Of a stretch of DNA of 64,000 bases, positions 41,051 through 49,816 are shown piece by piece. The notes below the pieces were generated by a model. The model saw only the letters and a program-made list of their open reading frames with translations. It was not told where the DNA came from and did no database searches. Each line of letters begins with the position of its first letter. The first letter of the stretch is position 1. The stretch is from Streptomyces griseus subsp. griseus. Lineage in GTDB: Bacteria > Actinomycetota > Actinomycetes > Streptomycetales > Streptomycetaceae. The stretch spans positions 3,038,001 through 3,102,000 of the forward strand of contig NZ_CP032543.1 in assembly GCF_003610995.1 (NCBI RefSeq). Direction: 5' to 3'. The position numbers and the translations under genes were made by a program.

Positions 41051-42517
41051 TCAGCCGGGCCAGACGATCGCCTGCGTCTCGCTGTAGGCATGCAGCGCGT
41101 ACGAGCCCACGTCCCGGCCCACACCGCTCTTCTTGAACCCGCCGAACGGGGCCTCCATGTTCCGCCCGACCGTGTTGACGCCGACCCCGCCCGCCCGCAG
41201 CCGCCGGGCGATACGGAAGGCGCGGGCGACATCGCCGGACCAGACGTAGTCGATGAGGCCGTAGTCGCTGTCGTTGGCGAGCGCGACGCCCTCCTCCTCG
41301 TCGTCGAAGGGGACGACCACGACGACCGGCCCGAAGATCTCCTCGCGGACGACCCGCATGTCGGGGGTGCAGTCGGCGAGGAGGGTGGGAGCGACATAGA
41401 AGCCCCGGTCCAGGTGGGCGGGGCGGGCACCACCGGCGACGACCCGCGCGCCCTCCTTCCGCCCCAGCTCCACATACGCCTCCACGCGGTCGCGGTGGGC
41501 GGCGGAGATGACGGGGCCGACGACGGTGGACCGGTCGGCCGGGTCGCCCACGGTGAGCGCGTTCGCGTACGCGGCCAGCAGGGCGATCAGCTCGTCCTGC
41601 CGCGACCGGTGGACCAGGACGCGGGTCGGAGCCGTACAGATCTGTCCGCTGTAGAAGGAGAAGGTGGTGCCGATGCCCGCGACGGCGGAGTGGAGGTCCG
41701 CGTCCTCGAGCACGAGCGCGGCACCTTTCCCCCCCAGCTCCATCAGCTGCCGCTTCATGCCTCGCCCGCACACCTCGGCGATGCGCTGCCCGACGGCGGT
41801 GGAGCCGGTGAAGCTGACCATGTCGACGTCCGGGGAGTCGACGGCCGCCTCCCCCGCCTCCGCGCCCGACCCGGTGACGACATTCACGACCCCCGGCGGA
41901 ACGCCCGCCTCCGCGAGGGCGGCGGCCATCCGGTAGACGGAGAGCGGGTCCTGCGGGGCGGGCTTCACGAGGACCGTGTTGCCCATCGCGAGGGCGGGCG
42001 CGATCTTGCCCGCGGGGTTGGCCCAGGGGTTGTTGTACGAGGTGATGCAGGTGACCACACCGACGGGCTGGCGGACGGCCAGCGCCCCGAAGACCCCGGC
42101 CTTCCCCATCGGCCCGGCCTCGTTGACCTGCGGCGCGACGGCCTCCTCGACGGGCTCCAGGGCGCCGCGCGCGTACCGGCGGAAGCGGGCGATACCGACC
42201 CCGACCTGCATGCCCCGGGCGGTGGAGGCGGTGGCTCCGCTCTCCCGCCGGGCGATCTCGGCGTGCGCGAGGAAGTCGCGCTGGACGAGGTCGGCGGCGC
42301 GGTCCAGGATCGCGGCGCGCTCCTCGGGGCGGGTGCGTGACCAGGGGCCGAAGGCCTGCCGCGCGGCTGCGGCGGCCTCGTACACCTGGGCGCGACCGGC
42401 CTCGGGGGCGAGGCCGACGACCTCCTCGGTGGCGGGGTCGATGACCTCGTAGTGCCCGTCGGCGGGTTCGACCCACGCACCGCCGATGAAGAGCTTCTGC
42501 GGTCCGGTGGAGCTCAC
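41051..42517 (-). CDS. NAD(P)-dependent aldehyde dehydrogenase
   Basis: 488 aa from GTG 42517, overlapping the amidohydrolase stop by 4 bp (GTGA). All family marks are present: CITSYNNPWANPAGKIAPAL, the NAD-binding VSFTGSTAVGQRI, the catalytic Glu in MELGGKGAALVLEDAD, the catalytic Cys in YSGQICTAPTRVLV and the C-terminal EAPFGGFKKSGVGRDVGS. It oxidises an aldehyde to an acid as a late step of the operon's pathway. Confidence 0.93.
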   Translation of the reverse strand: MSSTGPQKLFIGGAWVEPADGHYEVIDPATEEVVGLAPEAGRAQVYEAAAAARQAFGPWSRTRPEERAAILDRAADLVQRDFLAHAEIARRESGATASTARGMQVGVGIARFRRYARGALEPVEEAVAPQVNEAGPMGKAGVFGALAVRQPVGVVTCITSYNNPWANPAGKIAPALAMGNTVLVKPAPQDPLSVYRMAAALAEAGVPPGVVNVVTGSGAEAGEAAVDSPDVDMVSFTGSTAVGQRIAEVCGRGMKRQLMELGGKGAALVLEDADLHSAVAGIGTTFSFYSGQICTAPTRVLVHRSRQDELIALLAAYANALTVGDPADRSTVVGPVISAAHRDRVEAYVELGRKEGARVVAGGARPAHLDRGFYVAPTLLADCTPDMRVVREEIFGPVVVVVPFDDEEEGVALANDSDYGLIDYVWSGDVARAFRIARRLRAGGVGVNTVGRNMEAPFGGFKKSGVGRDVGSYALHAYSETQAIVWPG

Positions 42518-44253
42518 GCCGTACTCACCGTCCGGGTGTCGCGGCCCGAGCGCAGCACCGTCCCCGGCACCGCCCCGGTCACCTTGTCGTCGCGCAGGGT
42601 CTCGACCCCGTTGACGCGTACGGAGACGATCCCGATGGCCTTGGAGTCCAGGCGCGGGCTGTCCCCCGGCAGGTCGTGGACGAGGGTGGCGGGACCGGCG
42701 TCGATCCGCTCGGGGTCGAAGAGGACGAGGTCGGCGTGGAAGCCCTCCTCGACCCGGCCGCGCTCGCGCAGCCCGAAGAGCCGGGCGGGATCGTCGGTGA
42801 GCATCTTGACGGCGGCGGTCAGCGGGAGGAGCTTGCGCCCGCGCAGACAGTCGCCGAGGAAGCGGGTGGTGTACGGGGCTCCGCACATCCGGTCCAGGTG
42901 CGCCCCCGCGTCGGAGCCGCCGAGCATGACGTCCTCGTGCTCCCAGGTGCGCCGACGCAGGGCCCAGGAGTCCGGGTCGTTGTCGGTGGGCATGGGCCAC
43001 AGGACCGTACGCAGGTCGTCGGCTGCGCAGATCTCGACCAGGCAGTGGAAGGGGTCCTGGCCCCGTTCGGCCGCGATGTCGTTGACGACGCGCCCGCTGA
43101 GCCCCTCGTTGGCGGCGCTGTACGTGTCCCCGATGACGTACCGGCCGAAGTCGGCGAGCCGCCGGAAGACCCCGGCCTCCTTGCTGTCGGCGCGGCGCAG
43201 CATCTCGGCGCGGGTGCCGGCGTCCCGGAGGCGTTCGACGCGTTCGGGGACGGGGAGCGCGAGGATCTCGCCCCAGCCGGGAATGAGGTTGAGGGCGCAG
43301 AAGGTGCCGAGGGACATGTTCATGGGCGTGAGGATCGGCATGGTGAGGGCGACGATCCGGCCGCCGGCGCGGCGGGCTCGCTCACTCGGTATCAACTGGC
43401 GCGGTACGCGTTCGGGGACGGCGGCGTCGATGGTGAGGACGTTCCAGTTGAGCGGGCGTCCGGCGGCGGCGCTCATGTCGACGAAGAGGTCGATCTCCTC
43501 GTCGGAGAACTGGTCCAGACACCCGGCGACGATCGCTTCGAGCTGGGTCCCCTCGTGCTCGCCGACCGCCCGGGAGAGGGCGAGCAGCTCCTCGGGGAGG
43601 GCGTGCCGGGAGGCGACGGGTTCGCCGTCACCGTCGGCGTGGGTGGAGGACTGGGTGGTGGAGAGCCCCCAGGCGCCCGCGTCCATGGCGTCGTGGAAGA
43701 GGGCGAGCATGGCGTCCATCTGGGCGGGGGTCGGCTGCCCGCCGACGGCCTCGGCGCCCATGACGTGCCGCCGCAGGGCGCAGTGCCCGACCATGAACCC
43801 GGCGTTGACGGCGATCCGGCCTTCGAGGGCGTCGAGGTACTCGCGGAAGGTGGACCAGGTCCAGTCGACGCCTTCCTCCAGGGCGGCGAGGGCCATCCCC
43901 TCCACCCGGGACATCATCCGGCGGGTGTAGTCGGCGTCCTCGGGCCGGTCGGGGTGGAGGGGCGCGAGGGTGAACCCGCAGTTGCCTCCGGCGACGGTGG
44001 TGACGCCGTGGTTCATGGAGGGGGTGGCGTAAGGGTCCCAGAAGAGCTGGGCGTCGTAGTGCGTGTGCGGGTCGACGAAACCGGGGGCGAGGACGAGCCC
44101 GTCGGCGTCCTCACTGGTCACGGCCTCCTCGGTGATGGTCCCCGGCTCGGCGATGACGGCGATCCGGCCGCCGCGCAGGCCGACGTCGGCGGTGTGGGCG
44201 GGACCGCCGGTGCCGTCCACGACGGTCGCGCGGCGGATGAGGTGGTCGAGCAT
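42514..44253 (-). CDS. Amidohydrolase of the N-acyl-D-amino-acid deacylase group
   Basis: 579 aa from ATG 44253 (AAGGGA upstream). Metal site FVDPHTHYDAQLFWDP (HxH), Cys in TTVAGGNCGFTLAP as in D-aminoacylases, a central VGHCALRRHVMG, and the Asp of VMLGGSDAGAHLDRMC. The family hydrolyses N-acyl amino acids, hydantoin-like rings or related amides with a zinc centre. Its start lies downstream of a tandem repeat and hairpin (44269-44400). It overlaps the aldehyde dehydrogenase start (GTGA), so the two are co-translated. Confidence 0.88.
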   Translation of the reverse strand: MLDHLIRRATVVDGTGGPAHTADVGLRGGRIAVIAEPGTITEEAVTSEDADGLVLAPGFVDPHTHYDAQLFWDPYATPSMNHGVTTVAGGNCGFTLAPLHPDRPEDADYTRRMMSRVEGMALAALEEGVDWTWSTFREYLDALEGRIAVNAGFMVGHCALRRHVMGAEAVGGQPTPAQMDAMLALFHDAMDAGAWGLSTTQSSTHADGDGEPVASRHALPEELLALSRAVGEHEGTQLEAIVAGCLDQFSDEEIDLFVDMSAAAGRPLNWNVLTIDAAVPERVPRQLIPSERARRAGGRIVALTMPILTPMNMSLGTFCALNLIPGWGEILALPVPERVERLRDAGTRAEMLRRADSKEAGVFRRLADFGRYVIGDTYSAANEGLSGRVVNDIAAERGQDPFHCLVEICAADDLRTVLWPMPTDNDPDSWALRRRTWEHEDVMLGGSDAGAHLDRMCGAPYTTRFLGDCLRGRKLLPLTAAVKMLTDDPARLFGLRERGRVEEGFHADLVLFDPERIDAGPATLVHDLPGDSPRLDSKAIGIVSVRVNGVETLRDDKVTGAVPGTVLRSGRDTRTVSTA

Positions 44254-44268
44254 GACGGAGTCCCTTCT

Positions 44269-44349
44269 GGTGGGTTCCTTCTTGGGCGTTGGTGGGTTCC
44301 TTCTGTTGGTGGGTTCCCTCTTGGGCGTTGGTGGTTTCCCTCTTCGGCG
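44269..44349. repeat. Four tandem repeats with ribosome-site-like cores upstream of the amidohydrolase
   Basis: On the mRNA strand each unit contains AGGGAACCCACCAA or AGAAGGAACCCACC, alternating 22 and 17-nt spacing, and the true ribosome site AGAAGGGACTCC just before ATG 44253 looks like a fifth, diverged copy. So four extra Shine-Dalgarno-like sites lie in the leader. Confidence 0.7.
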
Positions 44350-44359
44350 CGGTGGGACA

Positions 44360-44400
44360 GCCGGGGTACGTACGCTTTCGGCCGCGGTACGTACCCCGGC
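44360..44400. terminator. 14-bp perfect hairpin inside the LLM-amidohydrolase gap
   Basis: GCCGGGGTACGTAC (44360-44373), 13-nt loop, and an exactly complementary right arm (44387-44400). It separates the LLM gene (44548) from the amidohydrolase gene and could stop, attenuate or stabilise the transcript. Adjacent DNA (44455-44500) contains the common Streptomyces GGGGTCC...GGAGCCCC repeat. Confidence 0.6.
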
Positions 44401-44547
44401 TCACCGGGCGACGGTCCGGGAAGACGCCGCCCCGTCCCGGCCCCGCCGGCGCCTGAGGCGCGGGGTCCGGCGCGGAGCCCCGGGAACAAGCCCCTCCGGC
44501 GATGGAGGAGCCGGGCTCGGGGCCAGGCCCCGGGCAGGCGGAGAACC

Positions 44548-45669
44548 TCAGCCCGCGGCCCGGAACCGCGAGGTCCGATGCACCGGATCCGTATCGATCT
44601 TCGGAATCACGTGCTCCCCGATCAGCCGAATCGTCGTCATCGTGTCCTCCGGACTGATCCCGATCGGCAACCCGAAGCTCAACTGATCCGCCCCCGCCTG
44701 ATCCCACCGCCGGCACTGCTTCAGCACCTCATCGGGATCCCCGCAGATCATCAGCTCCTCCGCGATGAGGAGTTCGACGATCTCCTCGGTGTACTCCGGC
44801 AGCAGCTGCGGCCACTCCGGAATCCCCTCCGGCCGGGGAAACGTGTCGTGGTAGCGGAACAGCAGCGACTGAAGGTAGTTCAGCCCGCCCCCCACTGCGA
44901 TCTCCACCGCCTTGGCATGCGTCTCGGCGCAGATGGCGGTGGACGTCACCATCACGTTGTCGTTGACGAACGCCCCCACCGGCTCCGCGTCCTTGACCGC
45001 GTTCTTGTAGGACTCGACGACCCACTCCATGTCGGAGACCTTCTGCACGCTGAAGCCCAGTACCCCGAGCCCCTTCCTCCCCGCCATGGCGTACGAGGAC
45101 GGCGAACCGGCCGCGTACCACATGGCGGGGTGCGCACCCCCGTACGGCTTCGGCAGGATCTTGCGCGGCGGGAGCGACCAGTGCTTGCCCTGGAACCCGG
45201 CGTACTCGTCCTGGAGCCACATCTTGGGGAACTCGGCGATCGTCTCCTCCCACAGCTCCTTCGTGTGGTTCATATCGGTGATCCCCGGCATGAACCCGAG
45301 GATCTCGTGGCTCCCCGCCCCCCGCCCGGTGCCGAACTCGAAGCGACCCTCGGAGAGGTGGTCCAGCATCGCGACCTTCTCCGCGACCTTCACCGGATGG
45401 TTGACGGGCGCGAGCGGGTTGAAGATGCCCGAGCCGAGGTGGATGCGGTCGGTGGCGTGCGCGAGATAGCCGAGGTACACGTCGTTGGCGGAGAGGTGCG
45501 AGTACTCCTCCAGGAAGTGGTGCTCGGAGGCCCAGGCGTACTTGAAGCCGGACTTGTCCGCCTGGATGACGTACTCGGTCTCCTCGATCAGTGCCTTGTG
45601 CTCTGCCTCGGGGTCCACCTCGGCGCGCGCGGCGGGCACGTACCCCTGAACAAAGAGCCCGAATTCCAC
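44548..45669 (-). CDS. LLM-class flavin/F420-dependent monooxygenase
   Basis: 373 aa from GTG 45669. Luciferase-like TIM barrel with YAWASEHHFLEEYSHLSAND (the EHH motif of the flavin site), LGSGIFNPLAPVNHPVKVAE, DHLSEGRFEFGTGRGAGSHE and the large insertion WAIL-like region. Full-length LuxA-like form with 373 aa. Presumed to hydroxylate or open a substrate using reduced flavin or F420. Two copies of the palindromic operator (45694-45710 and 45756-45772) lie immediately upstream, in the gap after the SDR gene. Confidence 0.87.
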   Translation of the reverse strand: MEFGLFVQGYVPAARAEVDPEAEHKALIEETEYVIQADKSGFKYAWASEHHFLEEYSHLSANDVYLGYLAHATDRIHLGSGIFNPLAPVNHPVKVAEKVAMLDHLSEGRFEFGTGRGAGSHEILGFMPGITDMNHTKELWEETIAEFPKMWLQDEYAGFQGKHWSLPPRKILPKPYGGAHPAMWYAAGSPSSYAMAGRKGLGVLGFSVQKVSDMEWVVESYKNAVKDAEPVGAFVNDNVMVTSTAICAETHAKAVEIAVGGGLNYLQSLLFRYHDTFPRPEGIPEWPQLLPEYTEEIVELLIAEELMICGDPDEVLKQCRRWDQAGADQLSFGLPIGISPEDTMTTIRLIGEHVIPKIDTDPVHRTSRFRAAG

Positions 45670-45693
45670 GGAGGTTCACCGTCCTCAAGTTTT

Positions 45694-45710
45694 TCTGACG
45701 CATCGTCAGA
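45694..45710. promoter_or_regulatory. TetR-type palindromic operator, copy 2
   Basis: TCTGACGCATCGTCAGA, perfect 7-bp arms with a 3-bp spacer, 25 bp upstream of the LLM gene start. Confidence 0.75.
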
Positions 45711-45755
45711 TTGTGATGCGACCGACTGTTCCACCGCCACCGCGACCCGTCAATA

Positions 45756-45772
45756 CCTGACGGACTGTCAGA
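45756..45772. promoter_or_regulatory. TetR-type palindromic operator, copy 3
   Basis: CCTGACGGACTGTCAGA, two mismatches from the perfect form, 62 bp upstream of copy 2 and just after the SDR stop. Confidence 0.6.
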
Positions 45773-45780
45773 CGCCGCGA

Positions 45781-46566
45781 TCAGAACAGGCTCACCCCCG
45801 CCAGCCACCCCCCGTCGATGACGAACGGCTGCCCGGTGATGTACGAGGAGTCCTCGGCGGTCAGGAAGAGGGCCAGCGCGGCCACCTCCTCGGGCCGGCC
45901 GATCCGCCCCATCGGCACGAGCTTGCGGTAGTACGCGTCCAGCGCCGCTTCCGACCGGCTCAGCTCGGCGTCCGGGTCCAGCAGGGCCGGGTTGCTCATC
46001 GCCGTGTCGACGGCCCCCGGGCAGATGGCGTTGACCCGGATCCCCTTGCCCGCCAGCTCCACGGCGGCGACCTTGGTCAGCCCCAGGACGGCGTGCTTGG
46101 TCGCGGCGTACGCGCCCACCAGCGCCATACCCGTCAGACCGGTGTACGAGGACGTGTTGACGATCGTCCCGCCGCCCGCGGCCTCGATCTCCGGCGCCAC
46201 GGCCCGGATGCCGAGGAATGCCCCCGTCAGATTGACCTGCACGACCTGCTGGAACTCCTCCAGCGGGGTGTGGACCAGCTCGTTGAAGCGGAGGATGCCC
46301 GCGTTGTTGATGAGCCCGTCGATCTTCCCGAAGGCGTCCCGGGCCACGCTCACCGCTTCGGCCCACTCCTCCTCCCGCCCCACGTCCAGCCGCACGAACC
46401 GGGCGGCCCCCTCCCCCAACTCCTTTGCCAGCGCCTCCCCTTGCTCCACCAGCACATCGGCGATGACCACCCGCGCGCCCTCCGCCGCGAAGAGCCGCGC
46501 CTCCTGCTCGCCCTGCCCGCGCGCCGCCCCGGTGACCAGCACGACCCGCCCGTCCAGCTTGCCCAT
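45781..46566 (-). CDS. Short-chain dehydrogenase/reductase (3-hydroxysteroid/acyl type)
   Basis: 261 aa from ATG 46566 with GGGAGAG overlapping the previous stop region. Classical [23 protein letters not shown] (TGxxxGxG), [12 protein letters not shown] with acidic Asp favouring [15 protein letters not shown], catalytic Ser in [23 protein letters not shown] and Y-x-x-x-K, ending [19 protein letters not shown]. It lies 10 nt after the upstream LLM gene stop, so the two share a transcript. Closely resembles cyclohexanol/hydroxysteroid-type dehydrogenases; substrate not assignable. Confidence 0.9.
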   Translation of the reverse strand: MGKLDGRVVLVTGAARGQGEQEARLFAAEGARVVIADVLVEQGEALAKELGEGAARFVRLDVGREEEWAEAVSVARDAFGKIDGLINNAGILRFNELVHTPLEEFQQVVQVNLTGAFLGIRAVAPEIEAAGGGTIVNTSSYTGLTGMALVGAYAATKHAVLGLTKVAAVELAGKGIRVNAICPGAVDTAMSNPALLDPDAELSRSEAALDAYYRKLVPMGRIGRPEEVAALALFLTAEDSSYITGQPFVIDGGWLAGVSLF

Positions 46567-46576
46567 GACGCTCTCC

Positions 46577-47563
46577 CTATGCCGCGAGTAGTGGGGCCAC
46601 GTCCGCACCGAACGCCGCCATCTGGTCGGTCAGTTCGTCCATGTCCCGGCTCCGGAACCGCACCTGGATCTGGTGCACGCCGATCGCCGCGTACTCCCGC
46701 AGCGACTCCGCCAGCTCCTCCGGCTTCCCCGCGAGGGTGCGGCGCCCGACGGACCACCCGGGCCCACCGACGTACAGCGGTTCGGTGATCGCGCCGATGA
46801 CGATGGGCTCCTGGACCCCGGCCCGCTCCCGCAGGGCGTGCAACCGGGCTATCTGCGCCGGCAGCTGGTCGCGGGTGTCGCCCTGCGGGAGCCAGCCGTC
46901 CCCGCGTACGGCAGCCCGGCGTATGGCGGCGGGCGAGGAGCCGCCCACCCAGATCGGCACCTTCTCCCGAGCGGGGCGCGGCAGTTGGCCGAGGCCGGTG
47001 AAGGAGAACCGCTCCCCGGCGAATTCCGGGTACTCCTCCGGACCCAGCGCCGCCCGCAGCGCGTCGATGGTCTCGTCCAGCACCCGCCCGCGCCCGTCGA
47101 AGTCCGCCCCGACCGCCTCGAACTCCTCCTGTACGTGCCCGGCGCCGACGCCGAGGATCAGCCGGCCGCCGCTGAGGTGGTCGAGGGTGGCGTACTGCTT
47201 GGCGGTGATCAGCGGGTGGCGCAGCCCGACGACGGCGACATGGCTCATCAGGAGCACGCGTTCGGTGGTCCCGGCGAGGAACGCGAGCGTGGCGACGGGG
47301 TCGTACCAGACCGTGCTCATCCCCTCCGCGAGCCGGCGCGGGATGGCGATGTGGTCGCAGCTCGCGATGTAGGCGAAGCCGCCGAGATCGGCGGCCCTGG
47401 CGATCCGGACGAGGTCGGCGGGGGTCGCCGCCGCCTCCCAGGGCTCGGCGTAGATGACGCTCTGCGACTGGACCGGGAGCTGCATCCCGTACGTCAGCGG
47501 CCCATCGGCTGACGGCAGTGTGGGCAACGGCGGGCGTGGCGGTGACGGTGGCGATACCGGCAC
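46577..47563 (-). CDS. LLM-class F420-type oxidoreductase
   Basis: 328 aa from GTG 47563 with AAGGAGG 5 nt upstream; the frame is open further back but without a ribosome site. Features: GGFAYIASCDHIAIPRRLAE with the flavin-site His, RVLLMSHVAVVGLRHPL, TLDHLSGGRLILGVGAGHVQEE and the C-terminal IQVRFRSRDMDELTDQM. The SDR follows after 10 nt. It heads the operon; a palindromic operator (47629-47645) lies 66 bp upstream. Confidence 0.86.
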   Translation of the reverse strand: MPVSPPSPPRPPLPTLPSADGPLTYGMQLPVQSQSVIYAEPWEAAATPADLVRIARAADLGGFAYIASCDHIAIPRRLAEGMSTVWYDPVATLAFLAGTTERVLLMSHVAVVGLRHPLITAKQYATLDHLSGGRLILGVGAGHVQEEFEAVGADFDGRGRVLDETIDALRAALGPEEYPEFAGERFSFTGLGQLPRPAREKVPIWVGGSSPAAIRRAAVRGDGWLPQGDTRDQLPAQIARLHALRERAGVQEPIVIGAITEPLYVGGPGWSVGRRTLAGKPEELAESLREYAAIGVHQIQVRFRSRDMDELTDQMAAFGADVAPLLAA

Positions 47564-47981
47564 GGCGGCCTCCTTCCCCTGGCGCCCCGGGGCGCTCCCC
47601 GCCCCGGGTGACGGCCGCCATCGTCGTACCTGACGGTCCATCAGACAAGGGGTGAGGGTGCCGGCACCGCCCGCACTCCCCCTTGGTAAATGTGCATGCG
47701 CAGCTCCGGTTGGGTGGACGGAAAATGCAGGCGCACCAGCGACACGGATTCCCGAATCCCTTTTCCATGGCGTTGATCACAGGAAAAGCACAGCACCGGA
47801 GAGCAACTGCCCCTTTTGGCTCTCTCTGTCTGGCAGGAGCGGCACCGGCCCGTCCGCCGCGACGGGGTAATTGCCCCCGTACGCCCATAGGTCCGCCCTA
47901 CCATCACCGCAGGCCACCCGCATGATCCCTACTGCCGGGACGGCCGCTCCCATTCCTCGTCCCGGATCACAAAGGGCTCAT
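47564..47981. other. 418-bp divergent regulatory region
   Basis: Between the LLM oxidoreductase operon (minus) and the LAXTG protein (plus). It holds operator copy 4 (47629-47645). Nearer to the LAXTG gene there is a less GC-rich patch (47750-47830) with the inverted repeat CTTTTCC...GGAAAAG around GTTGATCACA. No gene, riboswitch or small RNA can be supported. Confidence 0.45.
47629..47645. promoter_or_regulatory. TetR-type palindromic operator, copy 4
   Basis: CCTGACGGTCCATCAGA, two mismatches from the perfect form at 45694-45710, placed upstream of the first gene of the operon. Confidence 0.6.
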
Positions 47982-49274
47982 GTGAAGATTCGCCGCATTC
48001 TCGCCACGGCCGTCGCCGTCGCCGTGACGACGCCTGCCGTCATACTCTCCGTCACGCCCGCGTTCGCCGACACGAAGCCCGGCGCACAGACGCCGGCCAA
48101 GCCGACCGTCAAGGAGCTCGAAAAGGCGGCGGCCGAGGCGCAGAAGGCGTACGAGGAAGCCTTCGCGGCCGAGAAGGCCGCCTACCAGGCCGTGGAGGAC
48201 GCGGTCTCCGACACCGCGCCCCTCACCGTGGCGGCCAAGGCCGCCCGGAAGGCCGCGGACGACGCCGCCACCGCGAAGTTCAAGGCCGACACGGCGGTCA
48301 CGGACGCGCAGGACGTCCTCGACGCCCTGACCGAGGAGGCCACCGAGGCGGAGAGGGCCGGCGCGGAGAAGACCCTCGCCGACGCCAAGACGGCCGCCGA
48401 GGCCGCGGCGACGACGGCCACCACCGCCGAGGCCGACGCCAAGGCGGCGCGCAAGCTCTCCGACGATGCGAAGGTCGAGGCCTTCAGGGCCCTCAGCACG
48501 GCGCAGGACGCCACGAAGAAGGCGCTGGCCGCCTCCACGGCCGCCGACGCGGCCCTGGAGCGCGCAAAGAGGGAAGAGGAGGAGAACCCGGGCGGCGGCG
48601 ACTGCGTCGACGAGCCCGGCCTCACCACGGTCGTGAAGGGCTTCCCCTCCAAGGTCACCGCCGGCACCAGGACCGCCTTCTCCGTGCGGGTGGCCAACGG
48701 CAGCGACAAGGAGATGGAGAAGGTCCTCACGTACGCGAGCCTCCACGCCACCGACAAGGGCGGTTCCAAGGACATCGCCACCTACCTGAAGCTGAAGTGG
48801 TCGACCGAGAAGTCCCCGAAGTGGCAGACCGTCGACGGTGACCTCTACATCGACGCCATCGGTGCGCTGAAGCCCGGCGAGCAGGCGGAGATCAAGCTGC
48901 GCCTGGACGTCGATGCCAAGACGCCGGCCGGGCAGGGCCTCACCTTCATCGCGGGTGACTACTTCAACAAGGACGGCTCCTGCGGCCTGACGCCCGACGC
49001 GGCCGTCAACGAGTTCGACATCAAGGCGGCGACCGGCAAGCCCGGCGCCAAGCCGGCCCCCACGCCCAGCACCAGCACCCCGGCCGCAGGCTCCGGAGCC
49101 ACCCCGCAGGGCTCGGGTTCGAGCGTCCCGGTGGACACCACGGGCGGCACCCTCGCCGCGACCGGCTCCTCCGACACCACCACGCAGCTCGCCCTGACGA
49201 GCGGTGCGGCCCTGGCACTCGGTGCGGGCGCGATGTTCGTGGTGCGCCGCCGCAAGGTGGGCTCCGACGCCTGA
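47982..49274 (+). CDS. LAXTG sortase-anchored surface protein with Ala-rich coiled coil
   Basis: 430 aa from GTG 47982 (AAAGGG upstream). Signal peptide ending AFADTKPG (about residue 28). Residues 40-200 are an Ala/Glu/Lys/Asp-rich heptad-like coiled coil (ELEKAAAEAQKAYEEAFAAE style). Residues 205-365 form a globular domain beginning CVDEPGLTTVVKGFPS with beta-type sequence and a second Cys (GSCGLTPD). A Pro/Thr/Ser-rich wall spacer follows, then TLAATGSSD (LAXTG, class E sortase type), a transmembrane helix and RRRKVGSDA. It should be linked to peptidoglycan, held away from it by the stalk. A clear terminator follows at 49297-49325. Confidence 0.88.
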   Translation: MKIRRILATAVAVAVTTPAVILSVTPAFADTKPGAQTPAKPTVKELEKAAAEAQKAYEEAFAAEKAAYQAVEDAVSDTAPLTVAAKAARKAADDAATAKFKADTAVTDAQDVLDALTEEATEAERAGAEKTLADAKTAAEAAATTATTAEADAKAARKLSDDAKVEAFRALSTAQDATKKALAASTAADAALERAKREEEENPGGGDCVDEPGLTTVVKGFPSKVTAGTRTAFSVRVANGSDKEMEKVLTYASLHATDKGGSKDIATYLKLKWSTEKSPKWQTVDGDLYIDAIGALKPGEQAEIKLRLDVDAKTPAGQGLTFIAGDYFNKDGSCGLTPDAAVNEFDIKAATGKPGAKPAPTPSTSTPAAGSGATPQGSGSSVPVDTTGGTLAATGSSDTTTQLALTSGAALALGAGAMFVVRRRKVGSDA

Positions 49275-49296
49275 GGCGTACGTGTGTGACCAGGAG

Positions 49297-49325
49297 GGGC
49301 CCCATCGCTCGCTGCGGTGGGGCCC
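49297..49325. terminator. Terminator after the LAXTG gene
   Basis: GGGCCCCATCGC (49297-49308) pairs with the right arm ending GGTGGGGCCC (12 bp with one G-U), followed by TTT. Confidence 0.8.
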
Positions 49326-49458
49326 TTTCGGCGTACGGGCGGGCTTGCGGTTCCGCGCCGTACGCCTGGGCCCTGGGCCGTACGCCTGGGCCTGCGGCTC
49401 GGGATCGGCCTTGCGGCCTGCGATCGGTAGTGGGTGAGCGGTGATCGATGTTGGGCGG

Positions 49459-49668
49459 CTAGCGCTCGGCGGCGCCTCCGAGGGCCACCAGCACCAGGAA
49501 CAACAGCAGCACCACGATCAGGCAGCCTCCGCAGCCTGAGCTGGTCACGGCGTCGAGGCGGTCCTTGCGCCCCTCGTACCGCACGAGCAGGGCTATGACT
49601 CCGCCGATGAGCAGCAACGGCACGATGACGTCGCCTGAGATTCCCCCGTTGAGCAACATGCCGAGCAT
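49459..49668 (-). CDS. Small two-helix membrane protein
   Basis: 69 aa from ATG 49668. Two hydrophobic helices, VIVPLLLIGGVIALLVRY and CLIVVLLLFLVLVALG, separated by a basic EGRKDRLDAV loop with GCGGC. Ribosome site weak, and no family recognised. The pattern of basic loop and small size fits a membrane-anchored small protein; a chance ORF is possible but the hydrophobic-basic pattern is non-random. Confidence 0.55.
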   Translation of the reverse strand: MLGMLLNGGISGDVIVPLLLIGGVIALLVRYEGRKDRLDAVTSSGCGGCLIVVLLLFLVLVALGGAAER

Positions 49669-49816
49669 GCTAGGGGCCGGTGTGCCAGGACGACAGAGCC
49701 GCTGTTCAGGGGTGCACGTCGCGCGGGGAGCTCCTCCGCCCCACGGCCGGGCCTTGGCGCCGGCGGATCAGCCCCCAGCCCTGTGCGGACCGCCGACAGG
49801 GGCACCCTCACAGGGG

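Noticed and set aside
41051..42517. Extended frame up to 43000 for the aldehyde dehydrogenase
   Set aside because: The extra N-terminal stretch is antisense-style Arg-rich sequence overlapping the amidohydrolase gene; the GTG at 42517 with the 4-bp overlap is the sensible start.
44450..44500. GGGGTCC...GGAGCCCC hairpin near 44460
   Set aside because: It is a common dispersed Streptomyces repeat and is not specific to this operon; mentioned only as context for the 44360 hairpin.
42676..46788. Plus-strand open frame of 1370 codons
   Set aside because: It is antisense to the amidohydrolase, LLM and SDR genes, which have catalytic motifs.
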